Notes: a model not told the origin generated them from the letters alone. A DNA stretch of 18,049 nt from Shimia_B sp038527375 (GCA_038527375.1 JBCBFU010000057.1:1-18049); one strand, 5' to 3'. Shown: positions 1 to 8,080, counted from the first letter of the stretch. Made by a program: numbers and translations.

Positions 1-78
1 CGCCTGCGTGTCATAGGCTTGCGCGGCGGCAAGGGACGGCAGCAATAGGGCAATCAGGCAAAGCGCGCGCAGCACCAT
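1..78 (-). CDS. D-alanyl-D-alanine carboxypeptidase (5' end only, partial)
   Basis: Only the first 26 codons lie in the window; the gene runs off the left edge. The start is an ATG at 78 with a good ribosome site (GGAGA, 5 nt upstream). The product begins with a classic signal peptide (Arg near the N-terminus, a run of Leu/Ile/Ala, then an Ala-X-Ala-type cleavage site), and the mature part starts AQAYDTQA. That start resembles the low-molecular-weight penicillin-binding proteins (DacC/DacF type) that trim peptidoglycan pentapeptides in the periplasm. The SPOR-domain lipoprotein lies 43 nt upstream on the same strand, a cell-wall pairing common in Rhodobacterales. The assignment rests on the N-terminus and context only; the catalytic SxxK motif is outside the window. 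Confidence 0.55.
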   Translation of the reverse strand, partial: MVLRALCLIALLLPSLAAAQAYDTQA

Positions 79-121
79 GGGTTTCTCCGGCTTGGGCCGC
101 GCGCGGGTTGGGCAGGCGGCC

Positions 122-1012
122 TCAGTTGGTCACGAAATACGCGTCACTAAAACCTTGGCCTTTGACGGTTTTCAAGACGGCGTCCCGATCACTTTTGGTC
201 TGGATCGGGCCGACGACGACGCGCCAGAACGCTTTGCCCTTACTTTCTTGGGCCAAGACGGTCGGAATGACGCCTGCGCCCCGCAGATTTTCGGCGGTTC
301 GCCGCGCATTGGCCTCGACCGAGAAGATGCCGATTTGCACGAAAGGCTTGTCGAGCGCGGATGCGGCGGCGGCCGCAGGCGCTGTGGCTGCGACGGGTGT
401 GGGCGTGATCGGGCCGCTTGCGTTCGCGTCAGCGCCCGGGATCGCACCCGGTTGCGGCGCATTGTCGATTGCGGCCGCGGCCTGCGCGATGGGGTCATCG
501 CCATCCAACGCGGTCGTGGTCACACCATCGGGCGCAGTCAGCGGGCCGGCTGCAGCGGCAGGGGTGACCTCGGGGACTTGTTCGCGGCGCAGGGCTGTCA
601 CGTTCAACTGGCTGGGCGCGCCTGCGAGCATACCCAGAGCGGCGGCCGCGTCAGACGAGACCTGAAACTGCGGGCCCGGGGCTTCGCGCTCGCGCCGGAA
701 AAGCGCGCCGATCACGAATTTATCGTTCACTTCGTTGCGGATGATCACACGCTCGGGCTCCTTGACGTCGGGATGCGCGATCCACACACCGCCCAAGGAC
801 GGACGCCCGTCCCACAGGCCCGCCGTGGTGACCTGAAACGCCTCCGGGGCCTCGACATCGCGTTCCACAAGGGTCGTGGAGGCCGCGCGCGACACTTGCG
901 CGTCTTCGGTCGTGGGCTGCGTCAGAACGAAATTCCCGGCGTCATCACACGCCGTAAGCGCCAGAACCGACGTCGCCGCCAGCACGCGCAAAATCAAATG
1001 AGGTGTCATCAT
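122..1012 (-). CDS. SPOR domain-containing lipoprotein
   Basis: Predicted 296-aa lipoprotein. Residues 1-22 form a lipoprotein signal peptide ending in an LTAC lipobox (Cys22), so the mature protein should be membrane-anchored. A low-complexity Ala/Pro-rich linker fills roughly residues 150-220. The last ~75 residues (from KPFVQIGIFSVEANA to the C-terminus) form a SPOR domain with the typical QIG.F....A, W.V.VGP and C-terminal DAYFV patterns. SPOR domains bind denuded septal peptidoglycan, so a cell-wall or division role is likely. Two adjacent ATG codons exist (1012 and 1009). A GGGG ribosome site is 4 nt from the first and 7 nt from the second, so the true start may be 1009. Longer forms lose the N-terminal position of the signal peptide. 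It is co-directional with the carboxypeptidase gene. Confidence 0.85.
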   Translation of the reverse strand: MMTPHLILRVLAATSVLALTACDDAGNFVLTQPTTEDAQVSRAASTTLVERDVEAPEAFQVTTAGLWDGRPSLGGVWIAHPDVKEPERVIIRNEVNDKFVIGALFRREREAPGPQFQVSSDAAAALGMLAGAPSQLNVTALRREQVPEVTPAAAAGPLTAPDGVTTTALDGDDPIAQAAAAIDNAPQPGAIPGADANASGPITPTPVAATAPAAAAASALDKPFVQIGIFSVEANARRTAENLRGAGVIPTVLAQESKGKAFWRVVVGPIQTKSDRDAVLKTVKGQGFSDAYFVTN

Positions 1013-1148
1013 CGTGCCCCAATATGTCCGGTGGTTTGCCCACACGTTGTCGGGCCCGGTTTCCGGGTCCCACTGCTCATGTCATAGACAATAGCCGCAA
1101 ATGGGTGATTTGCAAAGTCTCGTGGCGCGGCTAGCCGAAATCTGGGTT

Positions 1149-1176
1149 TTGCAGAATCAATGCCGCCACGCTAGGC
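1149..1176 (+). promoter_or_regulatory. Possible sigma-70 promoter of the tRNA-Ser gene
   Basis: TTGCAG (1149-1154) and CTAGGC (1171-1176) are separated by 16 nt and would start transcription just before the tRNA at 1187. The -35 is reasonable and the -10 is poor, so this is tentative. I see nothing else in the 1013-1186 stretch. Confidence 0.3.
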
Positions 1177-1186
1177 CACCGGGACC

Positions 1187-1276
1187 GGAGGTTTGGCAGA
1201 GTGGTCGAATGCGGCGGTCTTGAAAACCGTTGGGCGTGAGAGCGTCCCCAGGGTTCGAATCCCTGAGCCTCCGCCA
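1187..1276 (+). tRNA. tRNA-Ser (anticodon TGA)
   Basis: A 90-nt class II tRNA. The acceptor strand GGAGGTT pairs with AGCCTCC (one G-U). The D-arm holds AGAGTGGTCGAATG, the anticodon loop reads CTTGAAA with anticodon TGA, and a long variable arm (GGGCGTGAGAGCGTCCC) marks it as a serine tRNA. The T-arm carries GGTTCGAATCC and the CCA end is encoded (1274-1276). It reads serine UCA/UCG-type codons. No duplicate of its 3' end was seen elsewhere in the window. Confidence 0.97.
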
Positions 1277-1279
1277 CCC

Positions 1280-1300
1280 ATACATCAGCGTCTGATGCAT
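1280..1300. other. Short inverted repeat between tRNA-Ser and tctE
   Basis: CATCAG (1283-1288) and CTGATG (1292-1297) form perfect arms with a 3-nt loop, with two more pairs beyond one mismatch. It lies between the tRNA 3' end and the convergent tctE stop, so it may help end transcription from one or both sides. No T-run follows, so the call is weak. Confidence 0.3.
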
Positions 1301-1312
1301 CCGGGCCCTTGC

Positions 1313-2671
1313 TTACCCCTTGGCCAGCGTCATGCGGGCCGACAGGCCGCGTTCCTGAGAGCGAAGGGCGCATGTTCCACCGTGCGCCCGTGCGACCGCG
1401 TCCACGATCGACAGCCCAAGTCCGCTGCCCGAACTGCTGCCCAGCTGTTCGAAGCGCGTTAGCGCGCGATCGTGGTCGTCAGGGGGGATGCCTTTGCCGT
1501 CATCGGTGACCTCGATCCTGATTTCGCGGTGGGCCTCGGAGGCCGTCAACGTGACTTGGCGCAAAGTGGGGCCACAATGGATGAGAGCATTCTCCAAAAG
1601 GTTCGTCACGGCCTCCAGGATCATCGTCTCATCCCCTTTGACCCGCAACCCGGGCGCGATATCCGCGTCGACACGCACGGTATCGTCGGCAGAGGTCGCG
1701 ACGTTGTCGACCACGGCCCGCAACAGATTGGAGAGGTCGACATCCGCGCGGAGCCTTGCGGGCGTGAACGCCTTGGCGCGCTCCATCAGCAGCAGCTTTT
1801 GGCTCAGATCGGAGGTCTCCCGCGCTGCTTGCAGCAGATCGGCCGTGCGCTGTTTTGCCTCTGCCCCGTTTGGCGCATTGCTTGTGGCCTCGGCCAAGGC
1901 GAGCACGCCCGCAATGGGATTGCGAAGCTGGTGGGCGGCGTTTGAGATGAAGTCGGCCTGCGCGGCCATGTTCTGGGACAAGGCCCTGAACAGCGAATTC
2001 AACGTGTTGACGATCCCCGTGACCTCTTCGGGGACATTGCGTTGGATCGGGTCGAGTTCATCTGTGCTGCGCCGCGCGATTGCGTCCTCAAGATCGTTCA
2101 GGGGCCGCAGGCCAAAGCGCACGCCAAACCACACCACCAAGGCGACGGTGGCCACCAAAAGGGAAATGACCAAGAGGCTGCTTCTCACAAGGTCGCGGAC
2201 GAGGGCGCGCCTGAATGACAGGTCCTGCCAGACCGTGATGGTGTAGTCGCCGCTCCATCCTTCGACCTGCATCGTGTCGACAAAGCGCAGCGCGACGACC
2301 TCGCGGCTTTGGTGGATGCCGACAAAGACTTGCTGTCCCCGGGCGTCAACGGGCGCGGCCCCAACGGGGACGGGCGGTGTGGCATAGCCCGTCAGGAATG
2401 CACCGTCCGGGGCGAACACATGGTAAAAGACCGGGCCCGAGAAGCTGTCGCGGAGCAGGGCATTTGTTTCCGGCGACAACGCATCGCCCCCGGACACGGC
2501 CACATCGCGTGAAACCGCCAGCGCCGCAGACAAAAGCGCGCGATCAAAGCGGTCGTCCGCCCGGTTCTGGGCATCGACAACGGCCCAGACGCCCACAAGC
2601 CAAGAGATTACGACCAAGGGGGTCAGGATGATGACGGTGAGCCGTGCACGCAAAGACAGGTTTGCGGCCAT
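1313..2671 (-). CDS. tctE: TctE-like sensor histidine kinase
   Basis: Intact 452-aa membrane sensor kinase of the TctE (2CSK_N) type, which in known systems senses tricarboxylates and switches on a tripartite tricarboxylate transporter. TM1 spans ~11-32, a periplasmic sensor ~33-160, and TM2 ~164-187, followed by a HAMP-like linker. The H-box is NAAHQLRNP with phospho-acceptor His247. The N-box is NLLENA (357-362), the G1 box DDGKGIP (390-396), and the G2 box GSGLGLSIV (415-423), so the catalytic core looks complete. Its ATG overlaps by one base (TAATG) the ancestral stop codon of the response-regulator gene upstream, so the two were translationally coupled. Because that partner has an in-frame stop 84 bases earlier, coupling and the signalling output may now be lost. 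The substrate assignment is inferred from the divergent tct genes. Confidence 0.88.
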   Translation of the reverse strand: MAANLSLRARLTVIILTPLVVISWLVGVWAVVDAQNRADDRFDRALLSAALAVSRDVAVSGGDALSPETNALLRDSFSGPVFYHVFAPDGAFLTGYATPPVPVGAAPVDARGQQVFVGIHQSREVVALRFVDTMQVEGWSGDYTITVWQDLSFRRALVRDLVRSSLLVISLLVATVALVVWFGVRFGLRPLNDLEDAIARRSTDELDPIQRNVPEEVTGIVNTLNSLFRALSQNMAAQADFISNAAHQLRNPIAGVLALAEATSNAPNGAEAKQRTADLLQAARETSDLSQKLLLMERAKAFTPARLRADVDLSNLLRAVVDNVATSADDTVRVDADIAPGLRVKGDETMILEAVTNLLENALIHCGPTLRQVTLTASEAHREIRIEVTDDGKGIPPDDHDRALTRFEQLGSSSGSGLGLSIVDAVARAHGGTCALRSQERGLSARMTLAKG

Positions 2672-3339
2672 TATCGCACCGTCGTGAGCGCGTAGCCCAC
2701 GCCCCGGATCACGCGGATACCGACCTCATAACGCGTCAGCCTTTTGCGCAGGCGCTAGACATAGACCTCGATCACCTTGTCATCGGTTTCGCTTCCCACG
2801 CCGTAGAGGTGATCGAGAAGGCTTTGTTTCGACACAGGCTTGCCGTCCGCTTCGGCCAAGGCGCGGAGCAGCAAAAGCTCGCGTCGGGGGATGTCGAGGG
2901 CGCCGTCGGCATCCCCCAGACCCAGCCCGTCGAGGTCGAGCGTGAGCGCGCCGACCGCCACCGTTCGCCGGACCTGATCCGTTCTGCGACGTCCAAGCGC
3001 GCGCACACGCGCCGCCAACTCGTCCATGGCAAAGGGTTTCACGAGGTAGTCATCCGCGCCAAGGTCCAATCCCGCCACCCGGTCTTCGGTCGATGCGCGT
3101 GCCGTCAGCAGGATCACCGGGCGCTCGTCGTCACGACGGCGCATCTGAGCCAAGATATCCAGCCCACTTTGCCCCGGCAGGTTGATGTCGAGGATCACGA
3201 GGTCCGCGTCTTCCTGTGCAAGGAAGGCCGCAGCCAGATCGCCATCGGATAGCGCGTCAATCACGTGCCCATCGTCGGTCAGACGATAGGTGATGCCCTT
3301 TCTCAGGGCCTCGTTATCTTCGATCACCACGATGCGCAT
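2671..3339 (-). pseudogene. tctD: TctD-like OmpR-family response regulator, truncated by an in-frame TAG
   Basis: An OmpR/PhoB-class regulator: receiver domain with acidic pocket (IEDN), phospho-acceptor Asp51 (VILDINLPG), Thr79 and Lys101 (VKPF), then a winged-helix domain. The reading frame stops at a TAG (2755-2757) after residue 194, within EVYV. Read through that codon, the same frame continues for 27 family-typical residues (RLRKRLTRYEVG, then IRVIRGVGYAL) to a TAA at 2671-2673. The stop falls in the DNA-recognition helix, usually written V.V(Y/H)(V/I)SRLR.KL, where a serine is expected; TCG to TAG is one base change. The shortened protein would lack part of that helix and the wing, so DNA binding is probably lost. 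I used the ATG at 3339; a TTG at 3348 with AAGG 4 nt upstream is an alternative start. A sequencing error cannot be excluded. Confidence 0.85.
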
Positions 3340-3400
3340 CGCCAACAAATCGCCTTGATGAAGGGTTCGTGCAAGCTTCGTCGATCACATTGACTGCGAT

Positions 3401-3418
3401 CCACGGGAATCACCGTGG
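3401..3418. promoter_or_regulatory. Palindrome in the tctD-tctC divergent intergenic region (possible operator)
   Basis: CCACGG and CCGTGG are perfect inverted arms separated by six bases (GAATCA). They sit in the 125-bp spacer between the divergent tctD and tctC genes, about 47 bp upstream of the tctC start. The position suits a regulator site for this transporter, but no factor can be named from sequence, and it could simply be a hairpin in the tctC leader. Confidence 0.35.
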
Positions 3419-3464
3419 GCGATTTGGGGCCTAACGGCACAAGCCGGGGCCATGGGAGGACAAC

Positions 3465-4574
3465 ATGACACTACCTAAAACCACGCGCCGCGTGGCAATG
3501 AGCCTTGTCGCGGCAGCGGCAGCAACGTTGGCAAGCGACGCATCCGCCGGCGGCCACGGGATCGATCTCTAAGGCAAGACCGTGGAGTGGGTTATCCCGT
3601 TCTCGGAAACAGGCGGTTCGGCCAAATGGGCCAACTTTTACGCACCGCTTCTGAGCGAAGCGCTTCCCGGTCAGCCGACCGTGGTCGTGACCTTCATGCC
3701 GGGTGCAGGGTCGACCAAAGGGGCCAACTGGTTCCAGGAACAGCAATACGAAGACGGCACTGTGATTTTCGGATCCTCCGGGTCCACGCAGTTCCCCTTC
3801 CTGCTCGGCGATCCGCGCGTGCGCTACAACTACGATGACTGGAACGTCGTCCTGGCCTCCGGCACCGGTGGCGTGGCCTATCTGCCGCCCGATCTTGCCG
3901 GCATGGTGGACGGCATGGACGCGACGGCGCTCCAAGACACCGACTTCATCTATGGCTCGCAGGGTGCGACGCGTCTGGACCTCGTGCCGCTTCTGGCGTG
4001 GGAAATGCTGGGCCTGAACGTCGAGCTTGTCTTTGGCATCAAAGGCCGTGGTGATGGCCGACTGATGTTCGAGCGTGGCGAGGCGAATATCGACTACCAG
4101 ACCTCGTCGGGTTACCTCGGTGGCGTGGCACCCCTGGTTGAGGCAGGCACCGCCGTGCCGATGATGTCCCGGGGCGCGCTTGACGCCGATGGCAACATCG
4201 TGCGCGATCCGACCTTCCCCGACATGCCAACGTTCAAAGAGGTTTGCGACGCAACCCCGTCCTGCGAAACCTCCGGCGACCAGTGGGACGCTTGGAAAGC
4301 CTTCTTTGTGGCGGGCTTCCCCGCGCAAAAGATGGTCTTCCTGCCCCAAGGCGCATCGAACGACGCGATGGTCACGTATGAGGCCGCGTTCGAAGCCATC
4401 AAGGCGCGTCCTGACTTTGCCGAGATTTCGGCCAAGCGGCTGGGCGTTTACCCGCAAATGACGGGTGCCGAGGCCGAAGGCGCCAAAGCCTCCGCCACGC
4501 AGGTTCCTGCGGCGGCTAAGGACTTTGTGACCGGCTGGCTGATGGAGCGCTGCGGCGTGTCCCTCGACGGCTAA
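3465..4574 (+). pseudogene. tctC: TctC-like tricarboxylate-binding protein gene with an in-frame TAA after the signal peptide
   Basis: Periplasmic solute-binding component of a tripartite tricarboxylate transporter (Bug/TctC family). The ATG at 3465 has a strong GGGAGGA ribosome site, and codons 1-28 encode a signal peptide (TRRVAMSLVAAAAATLAS...ASA). Codon 36 (3570-3572) is TAA, between HGIDL and GKTVEWVIPF. That is exactly where the family continues with a small or polar residue plus GKTVEW. The downstream 333 codons are uninterrupted and family-typical, including IPFSETGGSAKWANFYAPLL and the PGAGSTKGANW region. The only nearby restart is a GTG at 3582, which would give a protein without an export signal. 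Without readthrough or correction, no functional binding protein is made. The full frame would be 369 codons, slightly long for the family (usually 310-350). It is followed by the intact transporter gene. Confidence 0.85.
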
Positions 4575-4614
4575 GTCTCGATGCTTTGGTGGGGATAACC
4601 CCGCCTGACGACTT

Positions 4615-4650
4615 GGCCCCGCGCGCATCCCGTGCGGGGCCTTCCTTTTC
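4615..4650 (+). terminator. Hairpin with T-rich tail between tctC and tctAB (terminator or attenuator)
   Basis: An 11-bp stem (4615-4625 with 4631-4641, one G-T pair) closes a 5-nt loop and is followed by TTCCTTTTC. It lies directly downstream of tctC and just before the ribosome site of tctAB. A partial terminator here is common in such operons and makes more binding protein than permease; it may also protect the 3' end of the tctC message. Confidence 0.65.
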
Positions 4651-4664
4651 CGGGGGACACGACA

Positions 4665-6692
4665 ATGGACATCCTAGGCACCGCGCTTCCTGCGTTGGCT
4701 GATGCATGGGGGCTGATCCTGCAGCCCATCGTTTTGGGCTATCTTGTCCTTGGGGTTTGTATGGGATTGGCCGTGGGTGTTTTCCCCGGTCTGGGCGGTA
4801 TTGCGGGGCTGTCGCTCCTGTTGCCGTTCATGTTCGGCATGGACCCGGTTCTGGGTCTGGCGCTGATGATCGGCATGGTCGCCGTTGTTCCGACCTCTGA
4901 CACGTTTGCCTCTGTCCTGATGGGCATTCCGGGCTCGTCAGCCTCGCAGGCAACGGTTCTCGATGGGTTTCCAATGGCCAAGAAAGGACAGGCCGCGCGC
5001 GCGCTTTCAGCGGCCTTTGCGTCATCGCTGTTCGGCGGGCCGGTTGGCGCTGCTTTCCTGACCATCTTCATCCTGATCGCCCGACCCATCGTTCTGGAAT
5101 TCCGGACCCCAGAGCTTTTGATGATCACGGTGTTTGGCCTGTCGATGGTGGGCATCCTCGCGGGACGTGTCCCGCTTAAGGGCATTGTTGCCGCGGGTCT
5201 TGGCATGATGGTGGGCACCATCGGCGAAGGCGACGCCTCGGGCGAGCTGCGCATGGCCACCTATGACATGCCCTACCTCGTGGACGGGCTGAAGCTTGTG
5301 ATCGTGGGCCTCGGCATCTTTGCCATCCCCGAAATCGTGGCCTTGCTGCGCCAAGATCGCGCTATCGCGGACCGCAAACCCATCGGCGGCGGGTGGATGT
5401 CCGGGGTGAAGGACTGGTTCGCAAATATCTGGCTGTCGGTCCGATGTTCGATCATCGGCGTCGTCGTGGGCGTGATCCCCGGCCTTGGCGGGTCCGTGGT
5501 GGATTGGATCGCCTACGGTCATACGGTCCAGACGACCAAGGATAAGTCAGGTTTCGGCTCGGGCGAGGTGCGCGGCGTGATCGGGCCGGAATCCTCGAAC
5601 AACGCCAAGGAGGGTGGGGGCCTCGTGCCGACGCTCCTTTTCGGGATCCCGGGGTCGGGGTCCATGGCGATCTTTATCGGGGCGATTGCGCTCCTGGGGT
5701 CGGGCCAGATCGAAGTCGGTCCCTCGATGCTCAAGAGCAATCCCGATATCACCTATGCCATCGTGTGGCTTCTGGCCCTCGCAAACGTCGTGGGCACGTT
5801 GATTTGCATCGCGGCCTCGGGCGGTATCGCGCGGCTGACCACGATCCCCTTCGCGCTGCTTGCACCGTTCCTCTTCATGATCATCAGCTTTGCGGCCTTC
5901 CAATCGGGTCAAAACCTGATGGACCTCGTGGCGCTGTTCGCCTTCGGTCTTTTGGGGATCATGCTGCGCCGTTTTGACTGGTCGCGGCCTGCCTTCCTGA
6001 TCGGGTTCGTCCTGTCCGGCCCGGCCGAGACCTACGCCAACCAAGCCGTCCAGATCGCCAATTCGCGCTTCCGCCGCAGCTTTGAAGACGGGATTGATTA
6101 CATCTTTTCGCCCATCGTGATCGTTCTCATCGTCATCACCATTCTCTCGGTCGTGCTGGGCCTGCGGCAGTCCAAGATGATCCGCGCCGAAGGGGATGTC
6201 GGGTCTGGCGCGAAACGTGCGCCGTTGATCTTTCTCCTCGTGGTGCTGGGATACCTGACCGTGGCCTTCGTCAACGCGGCGATGATCCCGGACTATGCAG
6301 CAACCGACCGCGTGTTCCCGCGCTTCGTGGCAGGGGTGTCCATCCTCGGCGCGGTCGTCCTGTTGGTGCAGATGATCCTGCGCGATGAAACCGCACCGCT
6401 CTTTGCCGACCGCGAGGTTGCCGATGCCCCCGGAAATGCCCATGGCCTTTGGGCGACGCTTGCCTCGTTTGGCGGCCTTCTCGTCCTCACCGCGCTCTTG
6501 GGCTTTATCCTTGCGCTGGCGCTCTTTCTGTTTGCGTTCATCTCGTACCGCTCGGGCAAGGGACCGGTCTTTGCCACGGTGTATACAGTGGCGGGCATCG
6601 CCTTCATGTGCGCCATGGCGTGGCTGCTGAACCGCGATTTCCCGCCGGGGCTTCTTCAATCCTATGTCGACCTGCCGTGGCCGCTGACCTGA
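4665..6692 (+). CDS. tctA: Fused TctA-TctB tripartite tricarboxylate transporter permease
   Basis: A 675-aa integral membrane protein. Residues ~1-500 are the large permease TctA: the N-terminal conserved segment includes VGVFPGLGGIAGLSLLLPF, then VPTSDTFASVLMGIPGSSAS, followed by a second inverted-repeat-like copy with VIPGLGGSVVDWIAYGH and LLFGIPGSGSMAIFIGA. From ~520 the chain continues with four hydrophobic segments of the small subunit TctB, including DRVFPRFVAGVSILGAV and the C-terminal FSYRSGKG-type loop. The two subunits are normally separate genes, so this is a natural fusion. I chose the ATG at 4665 (GGGGG 9 nt upstream) over a GTG at 4632 that lies inside the upstream hairpin. The gene is intact, but its partner tctC is broken, so the transporter may be idle. 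The substrate is probably a di- or tricarboxylate; this is inferred. Confidence 0.88.
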   Translation: MDILGTALPALADAWGLILQPIVLGYLVLGVCMGLAVGVFPGLGGIAGLSLLLPFMFGMDPVLGLALMIGMVAVVPTSDTFASVLMGIPGSSASQATVLDGFPMAKKGQAARALSAAFASSLFGGPVGAAFLTIFILIARPIVLEFRTPELLMITVFGLSMVGILAGRVPLKGIVAAGLGMMVGTIGEGDASGELRMATYDMPYLVDGLKLVIVGLGIFAIPEIVALLRQDRAIADRKPIGGGWMSGVKDWFANIWLSVRCSIIGVVVGVIPGLGGSVVDWIAYGHTVQTTKDKSGFGSGEVRGVIGPESSNNAKEGGGLVPTLLFGIPGSGSMAIFIGAIALLGSGQIEVGPSMLKSNPDITYAIVWLLALANVVGTLICIAASGGIARLTTIPFALLAPFLFMIISFAAFQSGQNLMDLVALFAFGLLGIMLRRFDWSRPAFLIGFVLSGPAETYANQAVQIANSRFRRSFEDGIDYIFSPIVIVLIVITILSVVLGLRQSKMIRAEGDVGSGAKRAPLIFLLVVLGYLTVAFVNAAMIPDYAATDRVFPRFVAGVSILGAVVLLVQMILRDETAPLFADREVADAPGNAHGLWATLASFGGLLVLTALLGFILALALFLFAFISYRSGKGPVFATVYTVAGIAFMCAMAWLLNRDFPPGLLQSYVDLPWPLT

Positions 6693-6703
6693 GGAACCAA
6701 GAC

Positions 6704-7054
6704 ATGACACAGACTGCGATCCCGTTTCACTTCATGCGTGGCGGCACGTCGCGTGGCCCGTATATGAACCGCGCCGATCTTCCCGAGAACCGCGAAGACC
6801 TTGCGCGCGTTCTGGTGTCCATGGTGGGCTCGGGCCATCCGCCGTGCCCCGGAACGGTCGCAGACGGGATCATGGCGCGCCCGAATGAGGAAAAGACGCT
6901 GATGAAGCTGGAGCATCCCATGGGCATCCTCGAGGTGATCATGGAGACGCGGGATGGCGAGGACGGTTTCGAAGTGATGTCAGCGGGTCTTGTCCGCACG
7001 GCGCGCCAGCTTGCACGCGGCGAGGTGTTCGTGCCCAAGAGCGTGTGGTCGTGA
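6704..7054 (+). pseudogene. PrpF/4-oxalomesaconate tautomerase-type gene with large internal deletion
   Basis: The 116-aa product joins the two ends of a PrpF-family protein, which is normally about 350-400 aa. Residues 1-46 (IPFHFMRGGTSRGPYMNRADLP to MVGSGHP) match the family N-terminus with its RGGTS.G active-site segment. Residues 47-116 (PGTVADG, KLEHPMGILEV, LVRTARQLARGEVFVP) match its C-terminus. The expected middle of roughly 230-250 residues (the conserved glycine-rich GG..SxTSK region, the cysteine active-site segment and the second domain) is absent, without loss of frame. The family isomerises aconitate-like or oxalomesaconate-type tricarboxylates, which fits the transporter upstream. 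The start at 6704 has GAGGAA 8 nt upstream, and the gene lies 11 nt after tctAB. It ends in a 4-nt GTGA overlap with the dehydrogenase gene. The junction lies near 6838-6848. Catalysis is very unlikely. Confidence 0.8.
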
Positions 7055-8019
7055 AGGTCCACATCCTTGACGATTGGTCCGACACGCTGCGCGGTCTGCC
7101 CTGCTTTGACCTGCTGGAGGGCCATGACGTCACCGTCTGGACCGATCATGAACCGGACCCCGAAAAACTCGCGACCCGCGTAGCAGAGGCAGAGGCGCTC
7201 GTCCTCTTCCGCGAACGTACGCAGATTGGCGCACTGCTTTTGGACCGGCTGCCAAACCTAAGGCTGATTTCCCAGCGCAGCGTTTATCCGCATATCGATA
7301 TCGACGCGTGCACTGCGAACGGCGTGTTGGTGTGTTCGAACATGACGGGGGGCGGCGCGAATTACGCGGCGGCGGAACTGACGCTCGCGCTCATCCTCGC
7401 AAGCTATCGCCAAATTCCTGCGCAGGTGGCCGCGACCCGGGCGGGTCAGTGGCAGATTGGTGTAGGTCGCACGCTGCGCGGCAAGACGCTGGGGCTCTAT
7501 GGATACGGCAAGATCGCGCGCGCCGTTGCGGGTTATGCCAAGGCCATGGGTGTGCAGGTACAGTGGTGGGGATCGCCGGAAGGTCGGGCGCGGGCACGCG
7601 CGGATGGCGAAACCGTTCCAGAAACGCGCGCGGCCTTTTTCGCAACATCCGACATCGTCAGCGTGCATGTGCGGCTCAAACCCGAGACGCGCGGGGTGAT
7701 CACGGCGGCGGACCTTGCCGCGCTCAAGGCGCGCGCGCTCTTTGTCAACACCTCCCGCTCGGGCCTTGTCGAGGGCGGCGCGCTGGAACGCGAAATCGCG
7801 CAGGGGCGTATTTTCGCCGCTGCTGATGTCTTCGACACCGAGCCCATGCGCGATGCGGCGCATCCCCTTCTGACACATCCAAACGTGCTGCCCACACCCC
7901 ACATCGGGTTTGTCACCGAAGAGGAATTCGACAGCCAGTTCACGGACATCTTCGAACAGGTGAACGCCTACGCAGCGGGGGCGCCCATTCACGCAATCAA
8001 CCCAGAGGTCTTGGGCTGA
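7051..8019 (+). CDS. D-2-hydroxyacid dehydrogenase family protein
   Basis: Intact 322-aa NAD(P)-dependent D-isomer 2-hydroxyacid dehydrogenase (phosphoglycerate dehydrogenase-like). The Rossmann motif is GYGKIA (151-156). The catalytic triad is visible: Arg236 in NTSRSGLVEGG, Glu264 in DVFDTEP, and His284 in PTPHIGF. The substrate-domain signature NMTGGGANYAAAELTLALIL is also present. I use the GTG at 7051, which overlaps the prpF stop (GTGA), rather than the GTG at 7045, since the family begins MKV.ILDDW. It should reduce a 2-oxoacid or oxidise a 2-hydroxyacid during breakdown of the imported carboxylate, but the substrate is unknown. It depends on the tct operon for transcription as no promoter is visible just before it, and it remains intact while its neighbours are broken. 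Confidence 0.88.
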   Translation: MKVHILDDWSDTLRGLPCFDLLEGHDVTVWTDHEPDPEKLATRVAEAEALVLFRERTQIGALLLDRLPNLRLISQRSVYPHIDIDACTANGVLVCSNMTGGGANYAAAELTLALILASYRQIPAQVAATRAGQWQIGVGRTLRGKTLGLYGYGKIARAVAGYAKAMGVQVQWWGSPEGRARARADGETVPETRAAFFATSDIVSVHVRLKPETRGVITAADLAALKARALFVNTSRSGLVEGGALEREIAQGRIFAAADVFDTEPMRDAAHPLLTHPNVLPTPHIGFVTEEEFDSQFTDIFEQVNAYAAGAPIHAINPEVLG

Positions 8020-8080
8020 AACTGCGCGCCCGGTCGGTTTTGCCGATGGTCGCGAAGCGACAAATCACGCCCTTGATGTT

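Noticed and set aside
77..1087. Long rightward ORF over the SPOR lipoprotein gene
   Set aside because: It is the antisense shadow of a gene with a clear lipobox and SPOR domain; its product is Arg/Gly-rich with no motif.
1187..1276. tRNA-Ser as an attachment site of a genomic island carrying the tct/tcu cluster
   Set aside because: No integrase and no second copy of the tRNA 3' end were found in the window. Adjacency alone is not evidence.
2671..4574. Alternative genetic code or stop-codon recoding to explain TAG and TAA in tctD and tctC
   Set aside because: TAG and TAA also serve as normal ends of intact genes here, the two lesions use different stops, and no selenocysteine or other recoding element is visible.
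3471..4628. Leftward 385-codon ORF opposite tctC
   Set aside because: It mirrors the tctC coding strand and shows no recognisable domain. It is long because GC-rich codon use leaves few stops on the opposite strand. It cannot explain the TAA in tctC.
5547..6710. Leftward 387-codon ORF opposite tctAB
   Set aside because: Charged, low-complexity antisense product; the plus strand encodes an unmistakable transporter.
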